Source: JBKBRC01 sp046292345 (GTDB taxonomy: Bacteria > Bacteroidota > Rhodothermia > Rhodothermales > Rubricoccaceae). From it: a stretch of DNA of 64,000 bases. The position numbers and the translations under genes were made by a program. The DNA lies in contig JBKBRC010000004.1 in NCBI GenBank assembly GCA_046292345.1, forward strand, positions 1 through 64,000, written 5' to 3'. Positions 1-7,301 of this stretch are shown here, in pieces. The number at the start of each line of letters is the position of its first letter. The first letter of the stretch is position 1. The notes below the pieces were generated by a model. The model did not search any database. It was not told the origin of the DNA and saw only the letters and a program-made list of their open reading frames with translations.

Positions 1-359
1 TTCCTGTTCTGGCAGAGTCCTGATGCAGAGCCCTGATGCAGAGCCCTGATGACGAACGGGTTCGCCCCGCAGGCGAGGAGAACCGGAACCGCTGAAGTGA
101 ACCCGGAACGGCCGGAGTGAACCCGCTTCGGCAGTGTAGATTGTTTTGCGAGCAGGCGGCGGCGGGCGCCTCTTGGCGGCGCTGCTCGTGCGTGACGACA
201 GGCGAGTCGCAGCCGAGTGGCAGCGGCACGGGCTGCACCACGCACGCCCCTGTGAAACGGAAAAGCTCCGTCCGCACCTCGGCCTCCGTCGCAGGCAGAG
301 GTCAGCGGGACATCCACACGTACCACGTGCTCAGGGCTGGCGCATCCTCCAGAGGCGCG
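1..359. other. Gene-free stretch upstream of the CPBP gene
   Basis: No convincing gene is seen here. A reading frame runs in from about base 117 into the CPBP gene, but its first 81 residues are Arg/Ser/Cys-rich and look unlike the protein that follows, so it is taken as open by chance in GC-rich DNA. The first 51 bases hold a short tandem array. Bases 82-125 hold a loose repeat of a gaaccgg/gtgaaccc pattern. The window may begin in the tail of a preceding gene. Confidence 0.5.
11..51. repeat. 13-bp tandem array (about 3 copies)
   Basis: The unit cctgatgcagagc is repeated twice exactly (19-31, 32-44), then partly (45-51), with a degenerate copy before it. Each copy contains a TGA. It belongs to the class of short arrays found across this window. 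Confidence 0.7.
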
Positions 360-1253
360 ATGCTACGCCGACACCCCCTGGCCTTCTTTTTTGCGCTCGC
401 CTACGGACTTTCGTGGGCGGCCTGGGCGCCGCTGGTGCTGGCAGAGTGGGGGACGCTTCCCGTCCGTCCGACGCCGTATCTCCATCTGCTGGGGAGTCTG
501 GGGCCGGCGGCGGCCGCCTTCGCGACGGCGCGTGCGTTCGGCGGACGGGCTGCGCTCCGGGATCTCGCTGGACGGCTGCTTCGCTGGCGCGTGCCGCTTG
601 TCTGGCACGGCGTGGCGTGGCTCGCCCCCCTCGCGCTCTTCTTCGTCAGCGTGGTCGTCGCGTGGCTCGTATGGGGGCAGTCGTGGGACGCGGCCGCGTT
701 CGGGCGCAGCGCAGAGTACCCCGGAATGCCGCTGCTCGTCTACTGGGCAGTGAGCGTTCTCTTCTACGGCTACGGGGAGGAGACGGGCTGGCGTGGGTTC
801 GCGCTGCCGCACCTGCAGGCCGGGCGGAGCGCGCTGGCGGCGACGCTGCTGCTCAGTCTGGGGTGGGCGCTGTGGCACGTTCCGCTGTTCGTGTTCTCGC
901 CCGGGCTCAGCCAGATGGACGCTGCCGGGGTCGCCGGGTGGCTTTTCAGTATCGTGACCGGAGCGATCCTGTTCACATGGCTGTTCAACGGCACGCAGGG
1001 GAGCGTGCTCGTCGCGGCCGTGTTCCACGGGACGATGGACGTCGTCTTCCTCTCGCCGGAGCCGCCCTCGGTCGCGGGTGTGCTCGGCGCGCTCGTCACG
1101 GTGTGGGGCCTCGCCGTGCTCGTGCTTCGTGGCCCGCGCTGCCTGGCGCGCGCCGGGAAGATGGTAGCTGCCTACGGTGGGCCGCCCGGCATCGGGCGGC
1201 CCGGCCTGAAGCTCGTACCGTGCGGGCGCGGGCGACAGGCCGGTGCACTCTGA
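360..1253 (+). CDS. CPBP family intramembrane metalloprotease
   Basis: A 297-residue multi-spanning membrane protein of the CPBP (CAAX protease and bacteriocin-processing) family, which cleaves substrates within the membrane. The family motif EETGWRGFALP (EExxxR) follows a hydrophobic segment near residues 138-148. It is followed by a WALWHVPLF motif and, further on, an FHGTMD segment, which supply the conserved histidines. The ATG at 360 is chosen because the hydrophobic N-terminus MLRRHPLAFFFALAYGLSW begins there; the in-frame extension upstream is not protein-like. The neighbours give no clue to the substrate. In this family some members are true proteases and others have only scaffold roles. 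Confidence 0.85.
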   Translation: MLRRHPLAFFFALAYGLSWAAWAPLVLAEWGTLPVRPTPYLHLLGSLGPAAAAFATARAFGGRAALRDLAGRLLRWRVPLVWHGVAWLAPLALFFVSVVVAWLVWGQSWDAAAFGRSAEYPGMPLLVYWAVSVLFYGYGEETGWRGFALPHLQAGRSALAATLLLSLGWALWHVPLFVFSPGLSQMDAAGVAGWLFSIVTGAILFTWLFNGTQGSVLVAAVFHGTMDVVFLSPEPPSVAGVLGALVTVWGLAVLVLRGPRCLARAGKMVAAYGGPPGIGRPGLKLVPCGRGRQAGAL

Positions 1254-1393
1254 ACGTCCTCGGCCGCCGCCGGGTCGTGCGGTTTGCCTGCGCCGTGCGC
1301 ACATTCTCCGCTCCAGAGCCTTATTCTTTATTCTATTCCAGAGCCACCCATCGCCCGCGCATCTCTTCGGCCGCCCCTGAGCTCCGTCCGCCT

Positions 1394-2017
1394 ATGAACC
1401 GGGCCCGACGTCTCGCCCAGGAGCGCTCTGCCACGCTCCTCGCTACCATCGCCGCGGCTGGCGCGTCCCTCTGCTGCATCGGCCCTGCGCTCGGGCTTGC
1501 GGCGGGGCTGACCGGAGCCGTCTCGGCGTTCGCGTGGGCGGCTCCGCTCCGGCTACCCCTGGCCGGGCTCACGCTCTGGCTGCTCGCCTTCGCCTGGCGC
1601 CGAGCGCTCCGGGCCGACCGCCGCCGCGCGTCGTGCGCGTGCGATGCCGAGCCCTCCAGACGAGAGCGGGCTATGCTGGCTGTCGTCACCGTGGCCGCAC
1701 TCGCGCTGCTTGCCTTCCCGTCCTATGCCGAGCGGCTGTATCCGGAGGGGCGCTCCGGGAACGAAGCCCTCGCGGCTCGTCCCTCCGAGGCTCGGGCCGC
1801 CATTCGGGTGGCGATCACCGGGATGACATGCGCCGGCTGCGTCCCCCACGTTGAGGCGACGCTGGCGGCGGTGGAGGGCGTAGCCGCGTGGGAGGTCGTC
1901 TACGAACGAGCCGAGGCGGTCGTGCGCTACGACCCCGAGCGGACGACGCCGGAGGCGATCCGGCAGGCCGTCGTCTCGGCGGGCTACGGGGCCGAGCTCG
2001 CCGGAGCGCTCCCGTGA
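1394..2017 (+). CDS. merT: Mercuric transport fusion protein MerT-MerP (MerTP-like)
   Basis: A 207-residue membrane protein that joins a MerT-like transporter to a C-terminal heavy-metal-associated (MerP-like) domain. The N-terminal part has hydrophobic helices with the paired cysteines of MerT (SLCCIGPALG, about residues 17-26). A second Cys pair (SCAC) lies in the cytoplasmic loop near residue 85. A third helix follows, then an HMA domain from about residue 135 with the metal-binding motif GMTCAGC. MerT-MerP fusions are known in Bacteroidota-type bacteria and carry Hg(II) inward. No merA or merR lies in this window, so transport of another soft metal is possible. The stop codon lies inside a 14-bp tandem array. 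An AT-rich patch at 1320-1340 is a likely promoter region. Confidence 0.75.
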   Translation: MNRARRLAQERSATLLATIAAAGASLCCIGPALGLAAGLTGAVSAFAWAAPLRLPLAGLTLWLLAFAWRRALRADRRRASCACDAEPSRRERAMLAVVTVAALALLAFPSYAERLYPEGRSGNEALAARPSEARAAIRVAITGMTCAGCVPHVEATLAAVEGVAAWEVVYERAEAVVRYDPERTTPEAIRQAVVSAGYGAELAGALP

Positions 2018-2056
2018 GACCGCTCCCGTGAGACCGCTCCCGTGAGACCGCTCCCG
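2007..2056. repeat. 14-bp tandem array spanning the merTP stop codon
   Basis: The unit cgctcccgtgagac is present three times exactly (2007-2020, 2021-2034, 2035-2048) and then partly. The TGA in the first copy is the stop codon of the preceding gene, so the array repeats the gene's own last codons and its stop. Confidence 0.9.
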
Positions 2057-2079
2057 GGGCCCCGGGGCCCGGGCGGGGG

Positions 2080-4806
2080 TCAGTCGCGCAGGAGCGCGGC
2101 CAGGGCGGCAGCCATCAGAAGGTTCTGCTCGTCCGGCGGGAGCGCCTCGACCGGGAAGCCCAGCGCGACGACCGGGAACGGATGCTGCCGCGCCACGCCG
2201 GCGCTGAGCTGCGACTCGGCGTAGCGGAGCACGGTCGCGCCGAGCGCGTCGGCCGGTTCGAGGGCATCGGGGGCAGGCACGTGGTACGTCTCGGCGTTGC
2301 GCGCGGCGGCGAAGCCGAGCGCCGTGCCGGGTGGGAGCAGTGCCGGCGCCTCGTCCGCGTCGTCAAAGCGGGGCGCGGTGCCGCGCGCGCCGCCCTCGAG
2401 CCCGCCGGGGATGGCCCGGACAGCCACGACGCGCCCGTCGGTGGCGGCGAAGTCCGAGCGCCAGCGCACGCCGAGGACGTCGCGCAGGAAGGCCTCGCCC
2501 GCCGGATGCGCGCCGGGGCCGGCGGCGTCGGTTGCCCAGTGGGCGCCGGAGACGAGCAGGCGGCCCCCGCCGTGGAGGTAGTACGCCAGCGCGAGGCGCA
2601 GCGCGGGCGGCAGCGCCTCGAAGCGCAGGCCGCCGCCGGGCAGGCGCGTCGTGCGCTGCGCGCCGAGCAGCACGCTGGCGACGGCGTAGGCGCCCAGGTC
2701 GACCAGGCCGTCGGCGACGGCGTCGGCCGAGGCCGAGGCGAAGGCGTGCCCGGCGGCCAGCAGGGCGCGGCCGTGCGCGGCGGCGTAGTCGCGCGTGTTG
2801 CCTGCCGTGACGCGCGCCTCGTAGGCCGCATGGCTGGCCCCGTGTCCGGGGCTGTCGTCGTCGCGCCACGCCTCGCGCGCGTCGAGCCCGTACTGCGCGC
2901 CGACGAAGGCCACGTCGCGCTGGTAGGGCATGCCGGGATCGAGGTGCTCGGCGAAGGCGAGCAGGGGGCCCTCCGGCGCGGGGTCTCCGAGCACGGCCGG
3001 CCCGGCCACGCGGTCGAAGCCGTCGACGACGAGCACGAGGCGGGACGGCCCCCCGGCAGCCGGCCCGGCTGGCCTGCCCACGGCGACGGCCACCGAGGGG
3101 AGGCTCGCGCCGCCGGCGTTGACGGCGCGCACGCGGTACGCCGCCACGACGCCCGGCGGCGGCGGCGGGAGCAGCGCCTCGGCGGTTGGGACGTAGCGGC
3201 CGTTGTCCCATCCGCCCGTCCCCAGCCGCGTCTCGACGACGTAGCCCGCCGGAGCGGCCGAGGGCTCGAGCGGGTCTTCGACGGGTCGCCACGCCAGGTG
3301 CACGCCGCCGGGCGTCCACGCGGCGCGGACGTGCGAGACGGGCAGGGGTTGCACGACGAACGGCCGTCCGGCCTCGGCGGCGAGCCAGCGCCCGAGGGCC
3401 TTGTAGATGGCCCGGCTGGCCGAGAAGCGGAAGCCGGGGTCGAGGCCGTAGCGCATGTCCTCGAAGTTGTGATGCGAGAGCAGCTCGAGCAGCACGGCCG
3501 GCACCTCGGGGCGCGTCGCCTCGGAGTAGGGCCGGTCCCAGATGCTACGCATCGTCCAGGCGGGCGCGTGCAGCGCGCGCAGGTCGCGCCCGAGGTGCGC
3601 GAAGAGCGACTCGGCGAGCGCGGTGCTGCGCGTGCGCGGCGAGCCGTCCGGGTAGGTTTCCTGTCCGGCGGGGCCGCGCGTGTGGTGGATGACGAGCGTG
3701 CCCACGACCGAGCCGTCGCGCGTCGTGCCGGCGTCGGTGTGGAACGCGAACGCGAGGTCTACGGGCACGCCGAGGCCGGGCGGCGCGCCCTCGGCGCCGC
3801 CCGGGGGGCGGCGCAGGAAGCTGACCCACTCGCCGCGCCCCTGGAAGTCGTCGCGGTAGTCCTGGTCAGGCGTGCCGGAGGGGTTGTAGACCCGCGCGGG
3901 CGCGCCGGCGAACTGCAGGTAGTAGCGCGCGGCCTCGGCGAAGCGCGGGCGGCCGCTCGTGCCGTCCGGGCGCGGCCCGCCGCGTGCGACGTTGCCCCGC
4001 CCGCCCCCGAAGCGCACGGCGTCGGCCGAGACGATGCGGCCGGGCGTGGCGCTCTCGTTCGTCAGCACGACGCGCGCTGCCTTGCCCGCCTCGAAGCGGA
4101 ATGTGCCGAGGTAGACCCACGTCCCGCCGCCCATGGTCTGGTTGACGGCAAAGCGCGTGGCGCCGCCGGCGTGGTAGACGGTGTAGCGCGCGTCCTCGGC
4201 GTGGCCCGGCCCCATGGCGTAGGCGACGTGCACGGCGTAGTCGCCCGAGGCCGGCAGGACGGCCTGCCAGGTGGTGGTGGCCGAGGGGGTCGCCGTCGTC
4301 TCGGCCCACCGCCACGTGCCGAGGTGGAAGGGGTTGACGCCGTCCGCGTAGGGCGGGCGATGCGCGAAGCCGGGTGTGGCGCCGGTCGCCCAGCGGCCCG
4401 TCTCGGTGACGGCGCCATCGGCGCCTCCGTCGCCGTCTACAACGGCCTCGTGCGGGCTGGGGTCGCGCTCGCGCGGCAGGAGCGTGACGGCGCCGGCGCC
4501 CTCGAGCATGGGCAGCAGGAACGCGTCGAGGAAAGCAGAGGGCAGCAGGTCCTCGACCGTCGTGAAGACGCGCGCGCGCTGCCACTGCCAGCGGTCGCGG
4601 GCGTGCTCGAAGTACCAGCCATGGCTGGGCCAGAGCGCGAGGTGGCGCCCGTCGAGGCCGGCGGGGGCGGCGTAGGGGCGGTCGAGCGAGCGGACGAGCG
4701 GTCGCGCGTCCGGGAGCGACGAGGCCGGCAGACCGGGTGCCTGCGCCAGGGGCGCGCCGGGCCAGACGAGCGCGGCGACCAGGAGCAGGCGGAGCGAGGC
4801 AAGCAC
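2080..4806 (-). CDS. Secreted golvesin-domain / amidase-like protein (xanthan lyase-like annotation group)
   Basis: A 908-residue exported protein with an N-terminal signal peptide ending near APLAQA. Residues about 160-265 resemble the golvesin C-terminal-like domain, a beta-sandwich found in cell-wall and polysaccharide enzymes. Residues about 350-480 resemble an Amidase_3 zinc amidase (FHTDAG, then VPAVLLELLSHHNFEDMRYG, then a helix with RAIYKALGRWL). A fibronectin-III-like stretch follows at about 490-575. The last 320 residues contain a possible Rossmann-like or amidotransferase-like domain (LVLVVDGFDR, LLVSGAHWATD). Proteins with this layout are often named xanthan lyase, but amidase or other cell-wall activity is equally possible. 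It is divergent from nagB across a 215-bp gap. Confidence 0.65.
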   Translation of the reverse strand: MLASLRLLLVAALVWPGAPLAQAPGLPASSLPDARPLVRSLDRPYAAPAGLDGRHLALWPSHGWYFEHARDRWQWQRARVFTTVEDLLPSAFLDAFLLPMLEGAGAVTLLPRERDPSPHEAVVDGDGGADGAVTETGRWATGATPGFAHRPPYADGVNPFHLGTWRWAETTATPSATTTWQAVLPASGDYAVHVAYAMGPGHAEDARYTVYHAGGATRFAVNQTMGGGTWVYLGTFRFEAGKAARVVLTNESATPGRIVSADAVRFGGGRGNVARGGPRPDGTSGRPRFAEAARYYLQFAGAPARVYNPSGTPDQDYRDDFQGRGEWVSFLRRPPGGAEGAPPGLGVPVDLAFAFHTDAGTTRDGSVVGTLVIHHTRGPAGQETYPDGSPRTRSTALAESLFAHLGRDLRALHAPAWTMRSIWDRPYSEATRPEVPAVLLELLSHHNFEDMRYGLDPGFRFSASRAIYKALGRWLAAEAGRPFVVQPLPVSHVRAAWTPGGVHLAWRPVEDPLEPSAAPAGYVVETRLGTGGWDNGRYVPTAEALLPPPPPGVVAAYRVRAVNAGGASLPSVAVAVGRPAGPAAGGPSRLVLVVDGFDRVAGPAVLGDPAPEGPLLAFAEHLDPGMPYQRDVAFVGAQYGLDAREAWRDDDSPGHGASHAAYEARVTAGNTRDYAAAHGRALLAAGHAFASASADAVADGLVDLGAYAVASVLLGAQRTTRLPGGGLRFEALPPALRLALAYYLHGGGRLLVSGAHWATDAAGPGAHPAGEAFLRDVLGVRWRSDFAATDGRVVAVRAIPGGLEGGARGTAPRFDDADEAPALLPPGTALGFAAARNAETYHVPAPDALEPADALGATVLRYAESQLSAGVARQHPFPVVALGFPVEALPPDEQNLLMAAALAALLRD

Positions 4807-5021
4807 GGCGCGGACTGGAGAAAAAAGATTTAGCGGTGCGGGAGCGCTTCCGGCCGTAGGTTACCCACTCCGTCCATTCGGCGCCCGGATCGTCTCCGCC
4901 GGTGCCGGCTTTGCCGGGACGGGGGCCCTTCACGAGGGCCGGGCACGCGCGGCGCGCGCCCACCCGCAGCGGCAGCCGGGGCAGGGGAGAGGCCGGGCGC
5001 GACACCCAGCTCCTGCGCCAG

Positions 5022-7136
5022 ATGGCCCTATCGCCCTTCGCGCCCGCTCCGAGCGGGCTCGCCCCCTCCGACGCGCCCGCCTTCGCCCACCAGGCCTGGC
5101 GGCCCAGCGGTCCCGAGCGCGTCCCGGTCCTCATCTTCGACGACCCCGCGCAACTCGCCCGGCAGGCCGCCCGCCGGATCCGCACCCTCATCGAGGCCAA
5201 GCAGGCCGCCGGTACGACGGCCGTGCTCGGCCTCCCGACCGGCTCGACGCCCATCGGCGTCTACCACGAACTCATCCGGATGCACCGCGAGGAGGGCCTC
5301 GACTTCTCGAACGTCGTCACGTTCAACCTCGACGAGTACTTCCCGATGGAGCCGGACAGCCTCCAGAGCTACCACCGGTTCATGCGGGAGAACCTCTTCG
5401 ACCACGTCAACATCCCCGAGGCCAACATCCACATCCCGCGGGGCGACGTGCCGCGCGACGAGGCCGAGGCGCACGCCGCCGAGTACGAGCGCGCCATCCA
5501 GAAAGCCGGCGGCCTCGACCTGATCCTGCTCGGCATCGGACGCAGCGGCCACATCGGCTTCAACGAGCCCGGCTCGACGCCTGCCGACCGCACGCGCCTG
5601 ATCGTGCTCGACGAGATCACGCGCAAGGACGCCGCGAGCGACTTCTTCGAGGAGAAGTACGTCCCGCGCGAGGCCATCACGATGGGCGTGGGCACCATCC
5701 TCGACGCGCGCGAGATCATCCTGCTCGCCACCGGCGAGCACAAGGCGCCCATCGTGCGGCAGGCCGTCGAGGACCCGCCCTCGGCGCAGGTCTCGGCCAC
5801 GTTCCTGCAGCTGCACAAGAACGCGACGTTCTTCCTGGACCGCGCCGCCGCCTCCGAGCTCACGCGCGAGAAGACGCCCTGGCTCGTGCGCCGCGTCGAG
5901 TGGACGCCCGAGTCGGCCAAGCGCGCCGTCATCTGGCTCTCCAAGACCGTCGGCAAGGCCATCCTCCGCCTCGACGCCTCCGACTTCCAGCGCAACCACC
6001 TTCACGACCTCGTGCACGCCTACGGCAGCGTGGACACGCTCTGCCGCGAGGTCTTCGAGGACCTCCGCCGCCGCGTCCTCTACGCCGACGGCCTCCCGCG
6101 CCGCGAGCGCGTGATCGTCTTCAGCCCGCACCCGGACGACGACGTGATCTCGATGGGCGGCATGCTCTCCCGGCTCGTCGCCAACGAAAACGACGTCACG
6201 GTCGCCTACATGACCAACGGCTCCGTGGCCGTCTTCGACCAGGACGTGCGTCGCCATCTCCAGTTCATCGAGATGACGAGCGACCTCTTCAGCGGGCCCG
6301 AGAGCACGGCCGCCCGGGAAAAAATCGCCGCGATCCGCGCTGCGCTCGATGCCAAGCAGCCGGCCCAGGTGGACACCGACGAGGTGCAGCGCATCAAGGC
6401 CACGATCCGCTGCACCGAGGCCATCGCAGCCATCGAGGTGATGGGCCTCGGGGCTCAGAATGCACGCTTCCTCGACATGCCGTTCTACAAGACCGGCCGC
6501 GTCAAGAAAGACCCCATCGGCCCGGCCGACGTCGAGATTGTGCTCGGCCTGCTGCGCGAGGTCCAGCCGGCCCATATCTACGTCGCCGGCGACCTCTCGG
6601 ACCCCCACGGCACGCACCGGATGTGCTACAGCGCCATCGACCGCGCGCTGCGCGCCTACCGCGCCGAGCGCCCGTCGGCAGCCGCGGACGCGGACGCGGC
6701 CGCGCAGGCCGTCGAGGCGGCCGGAGACGGCGCGCCACCGGCGCGCAGGGGCCGCCGCAAAGCCGCGACCAGCGCGGCGCCGGCCAGCGGCCCGGGAGCC
6801 GCGGCGCACGGCGACGAGGCGCACGGCGACGAGGCGCACGGCGACGAGGCGCCCCTCGTGTGGCTCTACCGCGGCGCGTGGCAGGAGTGGGAGATCGACA
6901 AGGCAGACGTGTTCCTGCCGATGTCCAAGGCCGACCTCGAGCTCAAGATCGAGGCGATCTACAAGCACGAGTCGCAGAAGGACCGCGCGCTCTTCCCCGG
7001 CGCCTACGACGAGCGCGAGTTCTGGCAGCGCGCCCGCGACCGCAACACCGACACCGCGCGCGCGCTCGACGCGCTTGGCCTGCCCGAGGTCTACGCCGCC
7101 GAGGCGTACGTGACCGTCCGGGACATGCCGCGGTGA
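5022..7136 (+). CDS. nagB: Glucosamine-6-phosphate deaminase fused to LmbE/PIG-L deacetylase-like domain
   Basis: A 704-residue two-domain cytoplasmic enzyme. Residues about 25-330 are a NagB domain (LGLPTGSTPIG; NLDEY; GIGRSGHIGFNEP), which converts glucosamine-6-phosphate to fructose-6-phosphate and ammonia. Residues about 365-end are an LmbE/PIG-L zinc deacetylase-like domain (SPHPDDDV; DPHGTH). Near residues 545-610 it is interrupted by a low-complexity Ala/Asp/Gly insert that includes three AHGDE repeats. This fusion is typical of Bacteroidota relatives. E. coli NagB has Asp in the GNDGH motif, and here that position is Ser, while His and Glu are kept. The ATG at 5022 is chosen; upstream in-frame residues are Arg/Gly-rich and not conserved-looking. 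A strong hairpin follows the stop. Confidence 0.88.
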   Translation: MALSPFAPAPSGLAPSDAPAFAHQAWRPSGPERVPVLIFDDPAQLARQAARRIRTLIEAKQAAGTTAVLGLPTGSTPIGVYHELIRMHREEGLDFSNVVTFNLDEYFPMEPDSLQSYHRFMRENLFDHVNIPEANIHIPRGDVPRDEAEAHAAEYERAIQKAGGLDLILLGIGRSGHIGFNEPGSTPADRTRLIVLDEITRKDAASDFFEEKYVPREAITMGVGTILDAREIILLATGEHKAPIVRQAVEDPPSAQVSATFLQLHKNATFFLDRAAASELTREKTPWLVRRVEWTPESAKRAVIWLSKTVGKAILRLDASDFQRNHLHDLVHAYGSVDTLCREVFEDLRRRVLYADGLPRRERVIVFSPHPDDDVISMGGMLSRLVANENDVTVAYMTNGSVAVFDQDVRRHLQFIEMTSDLFSGPESTAAREKIAAIRAALDAKQPAQVDTDEVQRIKATIRCTEAIAAIEVMGLGAQNARFLDMPFYKTGRVKKDPIGPADVEIVLGLLREVQPAHIYVAGDLSDPHGTHRMCYSAIDRALRAYRAERPSAAADADAAAQAVEAAGDGAPPARRGRRKAATSAAPASGPGAAAHGDEAHGDEAHGDEAPLVWLYRGAWQEWEIDKADVFLPMSKADLELKIEAIYKHESQKDRALFPGAYDEREFWQRARDRNTDTARALDALGLPEVYAAEAYVTVRDMPR
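6804..6848. repeat. 15-bp in-frame tandem array inside nagB
   Basis: Three exact copies of gcgcacggcgacgag encode AHGDE three times in the low-complexity linker of the LmbE-like domain. Confidence 0.9.
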
Positions 7137-7143
7137 GGCTACC

Positions 7144-7182
7144 GGCGCCCCCGGGTGCGCCACGCGGCGCACCGGGGGCGCC
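7144..7182 (+). terminator. Hairpin after nagB, probable terminator
   Basis: An 18-bp arm starting at 7144 pairs almost perfectly (one bulged base) with an arm ending at 7182 across a 4-base loop, eight bases after the nagB stop. The next bases are only moderately T-rich. A second perfect 8-bp hairpin lies at 7193-7212. Confidence 0.65.
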
Positions 7183-7301
7183 GATCTTCCTTGCGCCGGA
7201 GCCCTCCGGCGCGGATATTGGCCCCCCAGACGCCGGGAAGCGCTTCCGGCCCTGCCGGACCACCACCCCGGCCCCTTCCGCTAGACGAGGATCGCGACCC
7301 G

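Noticed and set aside
117..359. N-terminal extension of the CPBP gene
   Set aside because: The 81 extra residues are not membrane-like and a proper start with a hydrophobic N-terminus exists at 360.
2182..4833. An 883-codon plus-strand frame opposite the golvesin/amidase gene
   Set aside because: Composition is that of an antisense shadow; the minus-strand protein has a signal peptide and recognisable domains.
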